Source: Pseudomonadota bacterium (GTDB taxonomy: Bacteria > Pseudomonadota > Alphaproteobacteria > Rhizobiales > Xanthobacteraceae). From it: a DNA stretch of 45,326 nt. The notes under the pieces are model-generated. The model searched no databases, was not told where the DNA came from, and saw only the letters and a list, made by a program, of their open reading frames with translations. The stretch covers positions 1 to 45,326 of the forward strand of contig JAEWFG010000298.1 of the NCBI GenBank assembly GCA_023388935.1, given 5' to 3'. Positions within the stretch are counted from its first letter, which is position 1. Every line of letters starts with the position of its first letter. The position numbers and the translations under genes are program-made. This document shows positions 24,770 to 32,653 of the stretch, piece after piece.

Positions 24770-25639
24770 ATGGCGATGGAGCTACCGCTCCCTCCGTTCC
24801 AGTTGGAATATCAAGGTGGCGATGCTGACAAACACACAGCCGACGCGGTCTACATCGGGCAGTCTATTCAAGGCACAGCTAGACTATACAATTCAATTGT
24901 TGCTTGGCACTTCCAAGGGAAGGTGCTGCTGACCTCTTCATTGCAGGACATCCGAGTTCATGTCGGCCCTGTGAAGGAAGGATCACTCTTTTACTTGGTC
25001 TACCTGATGATGGTACATGGCAAGTTAGCATTGTACCCGCAGCTATTCTCCGAAATGGCGAAATTGCTGATCCCACCAATGATCAAGGCGTTAATCGCTC
25101 GACGATCCGGGCAAAATCAGATCGTAGAGAAACAAGTCGATGCAATGCTTGAAATGTATCGGCGGCACGATGACTTCGCGCGCCAAGTTCACCGGGATCA
25201 TGTCAAGACCGAGGGCAAACTTCTTCGATTAATCGATCAACTCGTGGAGACTAATAAGCGGCCGCTATCAGATATGGCCGCACCAATAGGTCGAACAGTA
25301 AAACAGATCGAGCACTTTAAGAATTTACCTGAACCGATAATTGTGGACGAGCCGACTGCAGAGGCACTCAGAGCACCGGAGGGTGCTGTGGTTGGCGATC
25401 TTGAAACGTATTTCGGCACCCTCAAAGCCGTAGATACAACCACCGGTTCTTGCAAGTTCCTGATAGACGACGCCGAGAAGCCCATTCGATGTAAGATAAC
25501 GGACCCGGCGCTGTCTCTGCCTGAAAATGTCTATACGCATGCACTCGACACTCAGAGGCATATAACAATTACGGCAAAGCCTGTGTCCAAGAATGGGAAA
25601 GTTTCAACGCTGTATGTGAGCGATGCAAAACCCAACTAA
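24770..25639 (+). CDS. Uncharacterised island cargo protein with helical middle and beta C-terminus
   Basis: A 289-residue protein starting at ATG 24770, with AAAGGGG a suitable distance upstream. The N-terminal domain (residues 1-110) begins LEYQGGDADKHTADAVYIG, with GQSIQGTARLYNSIVAWHF after it, and ends in a hydrophobic stretch (FYLVYLMMVHGKLAL). A charged helical region follows at about 125-180 (MYRRHDDFARQVHRD). The C-terminal 80 residues look like a small beta barrel (GTLKAVDTTTGSCKFLIDD, HITITAKPVSKNGKVSTLYV). The pattern recalls a two-domain family of unknown function sometimes named DUF7946/DUF7947, but this is from memory. It is the only plus-strand gene in this part of the island, flanked by thioesterase copies C and E. 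Its function is unknown; island context suggests defence. Confidence 0.7.
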   Translation: MAMELPLPPFQLEYQGGDADKHTADAVYIGQSIQGTARLYNSIVAWHFQGKVLLTSSLQDIRVHVGPVKEGSLFYLVYLMMVHGKLALYPQLFSEMAKLLIPPMIKALIARRSGQNQIVEKQVDAMLEMYRRHDDFARQVHRDHVKTEGKLLRLIDQLVETNKRPLSDMAAPIGRTVKQIEHFKNLPEPIIVDEPTAEALRAPEGAVVGDLETYFGTLKAVDTTTGSCKFLIDDAEKPIRCKITDPALSLPENVYTHALDTQRHITITAKPVSKNGKVSTLYVSDAKPN

Positions 25640-25689
25640 ATGACCCACGGCAACACCCGGCGCATTCGGTATTCACAGTGCACCCCCGC

Positions 25690-25845
25690 CTACACTTGGC
25701 TCATGGCAGCGCGCAATGGTTTCGGAATGCGCTGAGCCTTTCCACCGGAAGCGAACGCGACGCGCACCCTCGCCTCAACGTGACCACGCTTGCATTGTTG
25801 CTTCAAGGTAAATTGAAGCCCCTTCACTTCGTCAGAAGCGGACCA
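25690..25845 (-). pseudogene. Thioesterase 3' fragment (copy E)
   Basis: A minus-strand frame reads EVKGLQFTLKQQCKRG, HVEARVRVAFASGGKAQR and IPKPLRAAMSQV before a TAG stop. This is the last third of a YbgC-type thioesterase, diverged from the other copies and with a two- or three-residue gap after KRG. The fragment starts about 10-15 nt after the stop codon of the retron reverse transcriptase, at nearly the same internal position where copy B starts. Nothing of the 5' part is present. Confidence 0.75.
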
Positions 25846-25854
25846 GCAGCGGTG

Positions 25855-27681
25855 CTAGCTGGTCGACGCGGCGGCAACTTTGGGGCGCGATTTCTTTGCT
25901 GGTTTCACTGCTGCTGCCGTCGATGTGGGCAGCGGTGGGGCAGCAGCTCTACGTTTGGCGTAGTCGTCCAGTACGGCGTCGACGCGCGTAAGAATGGGAT
26001 CAAAGCCTGAAAAGTCGATCTTGCCCGCCTGTGGCCGGACTACGCGCTCTGCAAAGATGACCTTGCCGTACTCACCGGGGGCTTCGTGCTCCTTGTCCGG
26101 ATTGAAGGTCTTGCCGTCAATTTTCGTTGTGAGCAGGGCTGCGTCAAAAAAATCCTCAGGGCAGGACTTATTGTCAGCACCCTTGACCGGCGTTTTTATA
26201 AGATAGAGCGGGCCGCCGAGGTAGTAGAACGGCAGGTCGGTCGCGTGATTTATCGTGATGTTGAATTTCTTTCCTTGGAGTAACTTGAAAATGCTGTTCG
26301 TGCCATCATCATTGTCGATCAATACGATCACTGGATGTTTCAGGGGCCGGTAGTCGAATTTCGCCAGTTTGTCCCTCCATACTTCAAGGAAGAACTTTAG
26401 GTCCCCGGTGCCGCCACGGAGCTGGAGAAGGTCCCTCGATTGTTTCGAGTATCTGAAGAAGTTCACGTTGAGGATGAGATTGCCATTCTTAGTTGAGGCA
26501 AGCTTCGGATGCGACGCCGCCAATGCGCGGATCGCGCCTTTTAGATAGACGGAATCCGTTGGGCCCTCGCAGATAATGAGGGGCTTTGGTGGATCGATGA
26601 AGTGCTTGAAGAAAACAAGTTGGTAGTAGACGAGGCGTATCGCCGAGGGAGACTTATCGTTGGCTTTTGTCCGTTCGGCGTGAAGCTTGTCCTGCTTTTC
26701 TTTGTTCTTCTCGGCAGCTATCGCAATATCAATCTGCCGCTCTCGGATGTGGTAGATGTGATTGAGAATGCCTTCCAGGCGCTGCACGGAATTGTCAGTC
26801 ACTCCGTCACGCTTGTAGGTCCCGGTGGTAAGAAACGAATGCGTCATCGCGCGTGCCAGTTTGTAATATCGCTGTGACACATTGATCTTTTGATTGACGG
26901 TCAAGCCTGTAACAGTCTGGCGCTTGGCACGAACTTGCATCCGGGTCTTGGCGTCATTGATGGTGAAGGCTGCATCTTCGATACGCGATCTTAGTTCGTC
27001 GCCGAGAACCCAGCCCTCTCCGACAGCAACCGCCAGCGCAACCGGAAATTCTTTTTGGTTTGTCGAAAACGTAATGTCATCAGCGTAGCGCGTATAAGAA
27101 CATCTGTTCTTGGCCGCCAAATTGACCAGCCGCATATCAAGGAAGTGCGTCAGCAACTCAGACAGGATGGGTGAACAGGGGCTGCCCTGCGGTAGAATTC
27201 CATCGTTGCAAGCGATCTGCGCAATAAGAGTGGCAACCGGTTCAGCCAGCTTAAACTGATTATTTTTCAGGAAGAAGCCGCGTACGCGACCGAAATGTAG
27301 GCTTGGGAAAAAATTCTGCAAATCGATATTCAGCACGTAACGGCGCGACGTGTGTGCTTTTGCGTTGGTGATAATCGAGCAACCCTTGCGGAAGGCATGC
27401 GAGAGTTTGTTCTTGCGTTCTTCGGACGCTTCGAGCTCGCGAAGGCATTCGTACAGCACACTGGCGAGCCGCTTTTGCAAGCCCTTAAGCATCGGCGTCG
27501 GTGCATCGATGCGACGTCCCCGGCCGCCCTTCTTCGCAATTTCGAAGGTTGTATATTTCGCCGTCTTCGGAATTTGATAGACGATGAACGCTAGAGAACT
27601 CGGCTTGTACCCGAGGAGCGTTGCGACATCATACCTGGTTTTTGCTGCGCGAAGGGTGTTAAGGGTCGACAACGTATTCAC
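25855..27681 (-). CDS. Retron reverse transcriptase fused to a TOPRIM domain (Ec67-like)
   Basis: A 608-residue fusion. The reverse transcriptase has the retron-specific NAKAH at 106-110 (NAxxH), PQGSP at 164-168, the catalytic YADD at 199-202 and VTG at 257-259. After a charged linker (about 320-345) comes a TOPRIM nuclease/primase fold with LIICEGPTDSVYL (Glu372, Asp376) and VIVLIDNDDG (Asp456, Asp458). The Lys/Ala/Pro-rich tail has low complexity. This RT-TOPRIM organisation is that of retron Ec67 (Eco2), an anti-phage system in which the msDNA-bound RT controls a fused effector. It starts with GTG at 27681, only 10 nt after the a2 repeat of the upstream RNA gene. It stops directly before thioesterase fragment E. 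Confidence 0.95.
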   Translation of the reverse strand: MNTLSTLNTLRAAKTRYDVATLLGYKPSSLAFIVYQIPKTAKYTTFEIAKKGGRGRRIDAPTPMLKGLQKRLASVLYECLRELEASEERKNKLSHAFRKGCSIITNAKAHTSRRYVLNIDLQNFFPSLHFGRVRGFFLKNNQFKLAEPVATLIAQIACNDGILPQGSPCSPILSELLTHFLDMRLVNLAAKNRCSYTRYADDITFSTNQKEFPVALAVAVGEGWVLGDELRSRIEDAAFTINDAKTRMQVRAKRQTVTGLTVNQKINVSQRYYKLARAMTHSFLTTGTYKRDGVTDNSVQRLEGILNHIYHIRERQIDIAIAAEKNKEKQDKLHAERTKANDKSPSAIRLVYYQLVFFKHFIDPPKPLIICEGPTDSVYLKGAIRALAASHPKLASTKNGNLILNVNFFRYSKQSRDLLQLRGGTGDLKFFLEVWRDKLAKFDYRPLKHPVIVLIDNDDGTNSIFKLLQGKKFNITINHATDLPFYYLGGPLYLIKTPVKGADNKSCPEDFFDAALLTTKIDGKTFNPDKEHEAPGEYGKVIFAERVVRPQAGKIDFSGFDPILTRVDAVLDDYAKRRAAAPPLPTSTAAAVKPAKKSRPKVAAASTS

Positions 27682-27690
27682 CAGACAAAG

Positions 27691-27826
27691 AAAGGCTTAC
27701 AGGCACTCCTACGCGTGCGCATAGGCCCGATCAAACGAGCAGCCTTCGAGGATCGCTCAGGGAGCAGCGCCCCTGACATTGGATCATATATCGCGAAACA
27801 CGATAACAAATCTGCCTGTAAGCTTG
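27691..27826 (-). ncRNA. Retron msr-msd RNA (predicted)
   Basis: The retron non-coding RNA, read on the minus strand. The a1 repeat GCTTACAGGCA (27823-27813) is perfectly complementary to a2 TGCCTGTAAGC (27705-27695), 11 bp. Directly after a1 comes GATTTGTT and a 7-bp msr hairpin UAUCGUG-UUU-CGCGAUA (27805-27789), then UCAGGG/CCCUGA (27776-27757), then a CCUAUGCG-CA-CGCGUAGG hairpin (27725-27708) just before a2. The segments GGCAGATTTGTT after a1 and GGAGTGCCTG at a2 match what I remember of the Ec67 RNA. The likely branching guanosine is the first G after a1; exact msDNA ends are not assigned. Confidence 0.88.
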
Positions 27827-27832
27827 TGACCA

Positions 27833-27860
27833 AGTGTACCGGCAAACCTAGTCGATACAA
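27833..27860 (-). promoter_or_regulatory. Candidate retron promoter
   Basis: On the minus strand, TTGTAT (27860-27855) and TACACT (27838-27833) are separated by 16 nt, a plausible -35/-10 pair. Transcription would begin about seven bases further on, right at the a1 repeat, as expected for a retron operon. Confidence 0.5.
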
Positions 27861-27883
27861 GCTGCTAGTAAGTGCGTATCGAC
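27851..27883. promoter_or_regulatory. 8-bp dyad overlapping the retron -35 element
   Basis: GTCGATAC (27851-27858) and GTATCGAC (27876-27883) are perfect inverted copies with a 17-nt spacer, about 1.5-2 helical turns. The left arm overlaps the candidate -35 box, so a repressor bound here could control the retron. It could also be a transcript hairpin. Confidence 0.45.
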
Positions 27884-27889
27884 AATATC

Positions 27890-28124
27890 AGTGCATAAGA
27901 GAAATTCAGGCCACGGGAGCACAGTCGGCGCGCCGCCGCGATACGGTCAGGATCGTTAGGTCCTTTTCCTCGACGCCGTTGCCTGAGCTCACGATCATGC
28001 CATCGACCATCAGGCTCAGATGCAGTCGGGCTTGTTCTCGATCCACGTTCTGAAGTTAAGCGCAAGCGCGCACGTCGACACCACGGCAGCATAAATCGCG
28101 ATCCAGCCGGTTGCCTCGATGTTC
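27890..28124 (-). pseudogene. Frameshifted small membrane protein
   Basis: From ATG 28124 the minus strand reads MNIEATGWIAIYAAVVSTCA and LALNFRTWIENKP, then reaches a stop. One base out of frame it continues RLHLSLMVDGMIVSSGNGV and EEKDLTILTVS, then a third frame gives RGGAPTVL. Together these resemble a one-helix membrane protein with a periplasmic beta domain, broken by at least two frameshifts. Its 3' end runs into the retron promoter region, so it may have been damaged when the retron arrived. Confidence 0.5.
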
Positions 28125-28144
28125 ATGGCAAATCCTTCGGCGCG

Positions 28145-28405
28145 CTACTTGTCGGGAAAGAGAGCACGGTTCCATTGCGGATCGGCCGGGATGCATGACG
28201 AGCTGACGTTACTTGCGCCCATGTCCGAACGAAGCTGGGCGCGGGCCGCATCACACTGACTCGGCTGAAGGTAGCGAAGCGGTGGCAAAGCGGTGCACGC
28301 CCCGAGAAACGAGCGAACGCACGACACGAGAATAAAGTCGCTGTCGGCCCTTGCCCCCGTCATCGTCGCAGCCAGCACGGCCGCGATCACTATTAGTCTC
28401 CTCAC
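28145..28405 (-). CDS. Small secreted protein of unknown function
   Basis: An 86-residue product from GTG 28405 (GGGAG eight bases upstream); an in-frame TTG at 28429 is less likely. A signal peptide VRRLIVIAAVLAATMTGARA is followed by about 66 residues with four cysteines (VSCVRSF, GACTALPP, SQCDAAR, SSSCIPAD), probably two disulfides in the periplasm. I recognise no family. It is located between the intact thioesterase and the broken membrane protein. Confidence 0.55.
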   Translation of the reverse strand: MRRLIVIAAVLAATMTGARADSDFILVSCVRSFLGACTALPPLRYLQPSQCDAARAQLRSDMGASNVSSSCIPADPQWNRALFPDK

Positions 28406-28510
28406 CCTATTTCTCCCACCCCGCAGCAACTCAACGAAGAATACAAGTGATGCGGTTCATCCTGCCAGCACTGCCGTTAACATCGCTGTGGAAAGCGGAA
28501 TGCGCGGAGG

Positions 28511-28945
28511 TCAGGCCTGCCCTGGGGCCATTGCCTCTCGTAGGGCCCTTGGGATGCGTTGCGCCCTCCCCGCCGAGACAAATGCCACCCGCACCTTGGC
28601 CTCCACTAAAAGGTCGGCCCCTCGCCAGCATTGCTGCAGCAGGGTTATCGATGCCCCCCGCACATCCTGCGGCGCGGTTACTATGTCGAGCACGTCATCC
28701 ATGAAAGCGGGCTTGAGAAAGTCAAGCTGCATCGAGCGCACCACGAAGGCGAATTCGGTTCCGGCCTCTTCAAAGAGGGCTCGCTGATCGGTCCCGAGCA
28801 GGCGAAGGTAGTTAGTCCGACCTCGCTCCATAAAGCGCAGGTAGTTGGCGTGATATACGGCCCTGCTAAAATCAGTATCTTCGTAGAAAATGCGCACCAG
28901 CATGTGGTGCTTTCCGTCCCGGATTTCGCCGTCTAGGTTCGGCAT
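28511..28945 (-). CDS. YbgC-type acyl-CoA thioesterase, intact (copy D)
   Basis: A 144-residue hot-dog-fold thioesterase of the 4HBT/YbgC type that hydrolyses acyl-CoA. MLVRIFYEDTDFSRAVYHAN holds the catalytic Asp, then YLRFMERGRTNYLRLLG, FAFVVRSMQLDFLKPAFMDD, and VRVAFVSAGRAQRIPRALRE at the end. ATG 28945 is favoured; a GTG two codons earlier is also possible. It is the only complete copy of five in 7.3 kb. It lies 24 nt after the ligase gene and probably shares its transcript. Its 3' portion is nearly identical to fragment B. The physiological substrate is unknown. Confidence 0.9.
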   Translation of the reverse strand: MPNLDGEIRDGKHHMLVRIFYEDTDFSRAVYHANYLRFMERGRTNYLRLLGTDQRALFEEAGTEFAFVVRSMQLDFLKPAFMDDVLDIVTAPQDVRGASITLLQQCWRGADLLVEAKVRVAFVSAGRAQRIPRALREAMAPGQA

Positions 28946-28969
28946 CGTCACAAAACACTCCCAGGTCCA

Positions 28970-29605
28970 TCAAAGAGCCTCCTCAAGGGTTAGCCTTGTG
29001 CGTCGACTATGGGAAGCCTGGACGCGGTTATAGCCGGGGTGGACTGGGTTCTTGATCTTGCGCCAATGATCGCACCGGCCGCCGCGATAGGCCCGTTCGC
29101 GGTGCTTTGAAACGAGACCCTCAAGGCCCATCTTGCAGGCCGCGCGGAATAGCTCCGGCCCGATCTCGCCTTGCTCGGAGGGCGCGGATTGGATGCCCTC
29201 GGGGTGGCGCACCAGAAGCTGCGCGAGGTTCTGCTTGCGGAGAAACAGCGGCAGCTTGCGATAGTCGTCGCCTTCGCCCGCGAGCATGTCGAACGCGTAG
29301 AGCTGGACCTCGTCATTGTACTTGCCCGACTGCAGGGCATCGAAATCGGATATCCCGTCGACGCCCAGGACGACCGCTTCGCCGTCGATCACGAACCGCT
29401 CCTGGCGCAGCTTCAGCGCGGTCTCGACAATCCAGGGAAAGCGCTTGGACCAATCCAGGCCGGTCTTGCTCCGGAGGCGCACGATCTTCCCCTCCCGGAT
29501 CACCATCATCCGGTAGCCGTCGTGTTTGATTTCATGGAGCCAGTCGGGACCAGAAGGAACCTCGTCCGCTTTGACCGGCAGGGCGAATTCCAAACGCCTG
29601 CTCAT
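28970..29605 (-). CDS. Short ATP-dependent DNA ligase (LigD ligase-domain type)
   Basis: A 211-residue protein consisting of the adenylation domain alone. Motif I is EIKHDGYR with the AMP-accepting Lys, FVIDGEAVVLG is motif III-like, LYAFDML follows, and motif IV/V are EGLVSKHRERAYRGGRC and HWRKIKNP. The OB-fold that normally follows is absent: the protein ends about 25 residues after motif V. Short ligases of this form occur in rhizobia next to LigD/Ku repair genes, but none are seen here. Single-domain ligases may be functional or may need a partner. Confidence 0.85.
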   Translation of the reverse strand: MSRRLEFALPVKADEVPSGPDWLHEIKHDGYRMMVIREGKIVRLRSKTGLDWSKRFPWIVETALKLRQERFVIDGEAVVLGVDGISDFDALQSGKYNDEVQLYAFDMLAGEGDDYRKLPLFLRKQNLAQLLVRHPEGIQSAPSEQGEIGPELFRAACKMGLEGLVSKHRERAYRGGRCDHWRKIKNPVHPGYNRVQASHSRRTRLTLEEAL

Positions 29606-29893
29606 AGAGGCGTATGTATAAAGTCACGTGCGAATTGCGAATCCGGCAGATATGTCCAATTAGCCGCGCGTTAGTTGCGCGCCTGAAATGGTCGCAAACG
29701 TCCAGCTCCGGCATGAGCCATTCTGACCATTGTGCCCTACCGCCAAAGTAGCCATTATGGCTTTTTACCTAAAGTAGCAACAAGCAATCCATATCAGCAA
29801 AGAGTTGCGGAATTCTCAAAATCTGCCCGATTGGCAAAGCCAGCGCTACTCCTACGACGGAAAACCCGCTAAAGGTCAGATGGGGCGGCGGCA

Positions 29894-32653
29894 ATGACAA
29901 CCAAAAACCAAAATCCTGAACAGATAGCGCGTGACCAGATTGATTCCAAACTGGTCGAAGCGGGATGGTCTGTCCAGAAGAAGGATGCTCTGGATTTCAA
30001 TGCCGGACAAGGCATCGCCGTCCGCGAATACCAGACAGACGCAGGCCCTGCCGACTACGTGCTGTTTGTAGACAGGCGTGCTGTCGGTGTCATAGAAGCC
30101 AAGCCAACAGACTGGGGCCACAAAATCACGACTGTCGAGGAGCAGTCCGCTGGCTATGCTGCCGCCAAGCTGAAATGGGTAAACAACAGCCAGCCGCTGC
30201 CCTTCGTGTACGAAAGCACCGGCGTGATTACCCGTTTCACGGACGGTCGTGATCCCAAGCCGCGCTCGCGCGAGGTCTTCACCTTCCACCGGCCTGAAAC
30301 AATGGCCGAGTGGCTCTCCAAGCCCAAGTCACTACGCGCGCGGTTGCATGATATTCCGACGTTGAATCCCGCAGGCCTGCGCGACTGCCAGATCACGGCA
30401 ATCCAGAATCTGGAACATTCCTTTAAGACTGACCGCCCGCGTGCTCTTGTGCAAATGGCGACCGGCTCAGGCAAAACCTTCACGGCCATCACATCCGTCT
30501 ACCGGCTGCTCAAGCACGCCGACGCGAAGCGCATCCTGTTCCTTGTCGATACCAAGAACCTGGGTGAGCAGGCCGAGCAGGAATTCATGTCCTACCTGCC
30601 AAACGACGATAACCGCAAGTTCACCGAACTCTATAACGTGCAGCGCCTCAAGTCGTCTTTTGTCGCCAGGGACAGCCAGGTCTGCATCAGCACGATTCAG
30701 CGCATGTATTCGCTGCTCAAGGATGAGCCCCTTGACGAAGCGGCCGAGGAAGCGAACCCCGCCGAACTTCTGGTAAAGGGCAAACAGCCGCTACCTGTCG
30801 TCTACAACAAGAAAATTCCGCCCGAATTCTTCGACTTCATCATCATCGATGAGTGCCACCGTTCGATTTACAATCTCTGGCGGCAGGTGATCGAATACTT
30901 TGACGCCTATCTCGTTGGGCTCACAGCTACACCAGATAATCGCACCTACGGCTTCTTCCGAAAGAACGTCGTTAGCGAGTACGGTCACGAGCGCGCTGTT
31001 ACCGACAAAGTCAACGTTGGCAACGAAATCTATATTATCGACACTGAGGTCACGAAGAAGGGCGGCAAAATCAAGGTCGATCAACAGGTCGAAAGGCGTG
31101 AGCGTCTTACCCGCCAGAAGCGTTGGGAACGTCAAGACGAAGAGGAGCAGTACGCCGCCACGCAACTCGACCGCGCCGTAGTCAACCCCGACCAGATACG
31201 AACGGTCATCCGCACTTTCAGGGACAAACTCCCCGACATCTTTCCTGGACGCAAGGAAGTTCCGAAGACGCTAGTCTTTGCAAAAACCGATAGCCACGCC
31301 GACGACATCGTTCAGATCATCCGCGAGGAATTTTCGGAGGGCAACGACTTTTGCAAAAAGATTACCTATCAGGCAACCGAGGACCCGAAATCCGTCCTCG
31401 CGCAGTTCCGCAACAACTACAATCCTCGCATTGCGGTGACGGTTGATATGATCGCCACTGGCACAGACGTAAGGCCGCTTGAATGCTTGCTCTTCATGCG
31501 CGACGTGAAGAGCCGCAATTATTTCGAGCAAATGAAGGGGCGCGGCACGCGTACCCTGGACGCCGACAGCCTGAAGAAGGTCACCCCCTCCGCGACAACC
31601 GCCAAGACCCACTATGTCATCGTCGATGCTGTGGGTGTGACGAAATCGCTCAAGACCGCGAGCCAGCCGCTTATCACCAAGCCGACTGTCCCCCTGAAGG
31701 ACCTCGCGACTGGCGTTATGATGGGCGCACGCGATGAGGATACCGTCAGTTCACTCGCCGGACGTCTTGCACGACTTAACAACGAACTCGACGAAAAAGA
31801 TCAGGCTCGCATCAAAGACGCTGCCGGAGGTTCGACCCTAGCAGAGATCGTGCGTGGATTGTTCGATGCGATCGATGCTGACCGGATCGAAGAAGCAGCC
31901 ACGATTGCGACCGGCGGCGCGGAGCCAACTGATGCTCAGCGCAATCAAGCCCGCGATAAGCTTGTCGGGCAAGCCGCCAACGTCTTCACCGGCCCTCTGA
32001 TAAACCTTCTCGACGGTATCCGCCGTGAGAAAGAGCAAATAATCGACCACGACAACCTCGACAAGTTAATCGAGGCGGGCTGGAGCGGCGACGCCAAAGA
32101 GAATGCCGTGGCGATGGCAAAGGACTTTGTGGCCTATTTGGAAGAACACAAAGACCAGATCGAGGCCTTGACCATCTTCTACACTCAACCGGCGCGCAGA
32201 TCGACCGTCACGTACGCGATGATCAAGGCGCTACTGGACGCACTCAAGACGGATCGGCCAAAGCTCGCGCCGCTGCGAGTCTGGCGTGCCTATGCCCTCC
32301 TCGATGAATATAAGGGCAATGATCCCGTGAATGAGTTGACAGCGCTTGTTGCTCTCATTCGCCGCGCCTGCGGTATTGATGAAAAAATTGCACCCTATGC
32401 GGACACAGTACGTCGAAACTTCCAGAGCTGGATTCTAAAGCGTCACAGCGGCGCAGGCGAGAAATTTACGGGCGAGCAGCTCGAATGGTTGCACATGATC
32501 CGCGATCACATCACGACCTCGATACACATGGAGCGAGACGACCTCGATATGGCTCCATTTGACGCGAAAGGTGGGCTCGGAAAGATGTATCAACTCTTCG
32601 GCGAGAGTATGGACACGGTCATCTCCGAACTCAACGAGGCACTGGCGGCATGA
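29894..32653 (+). CDS. hsdR: Type I restriction enzyme, HsdR subunit
   Basis: A 919-residue motor-nuclease subunit. The N-terminal PD-(D/E)xK nuclease is visible as GPADYVLFVDRRAVGVIEAKP. The translocase has Walker A TGSGKTFTAI near residue 190, DECHRS (motif II), GLTATPDNRTYGFF (motif III) and EQMKGRGTR (motif VI). The C-terminal part matches the EcoEI-type helical domain that docks on the methylase. The HsdR complex cleaves unmethylated DNA at a distance using ATP. It is the first gene of a three-gene operon and overlaps hsdS by 4 nt (ATGA). The 288-nt gap before it (29606-29893) should hold the promoter; I see no other feature there. Confidence 0.95.
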   Translation: MTTKNQNPEQIARDQIDSKLVEAGWSVQKKDALDFNAGQGIAVREYQTDAGPADYVLFVDRRAVGVIEAKPTDWGHKITTVEEQSAGYAAAKLKWVNNSQPLPFVYESTGVITRFTDGRDPKPRSREVFTFHRPETMAEWLSKPKSLRARLHDIPTLNPAGLRDCQITAIQNLEHSFKTDRPRALVQMATGSGKTFTAITSVYRLLKHADAKRILFLVDTKNLGEQAEQEFMSYLPNDDNRKFTELYNVQRLKSSFVARDSQVCISTIQRMYSLLKDEPLDEAAEEANPAELLVKGKQPLPVVYNKKIPPEFFDFIIIDECHRSIYNLWRQVIEYFDAYLVGLTATPDNRTYGFFRKNVVSEYGHERAVTDKVNVGNEIYIIDTEVTKKGGKIKVDQQVERRERLTRQKRWERQDEEEQYAATQLDRAVVNPDQIRTVIRTFRDKLPDIFPGRKEVPKTLVFAKTDSHADDIVQIIREEFSEGNDFCKKITYQATEDPKSVLAQFRNNYNPRIAVTVDMIATGTDVRPLECLLFMRDVKSRNYFEQMKGRGTRTLDADSLKKVTPSATTAKTHYVIVDAVGVTKSLKTASQPLITKPTVPLKDLATGVMMGARDEDTVSSLAGRLARLNNELDEKDQARIKDAAGGSTLAEIVRGLFDAIDADRIEEAATIATGGAEPTDAQRNQARDKLVGQAANVFTGPLINLLDGIRREKEQIIDHDNLDKLIEAGWSGDAKENAVAMAKDFVAYLEEHKDQIEALTIFYTQPARRSTVTYAMIKALLDALKTDRPKLAPLRVWRAYALLDEYKGNDPVNELTALVALIRRACGIDEKIAPYADTVRRNFQSWILKRHSGAGEKFTGEQLEWLHMIRDHITTSIHMERDDLDMAPFDAKGGLGKMYQLFGESMDTVISELNEALAA

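Noticed and set aside
25855..27681. Group II intron or diversity-generating retroelement as the source of the reverse transcriptase
   Set aside because: No maturase or HNH domain, intron domain V structure or template/variable repeats were seen; the NAxxH and VTG motifs, TOPRIM fusion and msr-msd-like RNA fit a retron.
22361..28511. A CRISPR array or integron attC array explaining the repeated segments
   Set aside because: The repeats are pieces of a protein gene of unequal length and divergence, irregularly spaced; there is no integron integrase and no regular spacer structure.
21701..29605. An integrase, transposase or insertion sequence driving the thioesterase duplications
   Set aside because: No tyrosine or serine recombinase and no transposase is encoded in the window, so the mechanism cannot be assigned to a named element.
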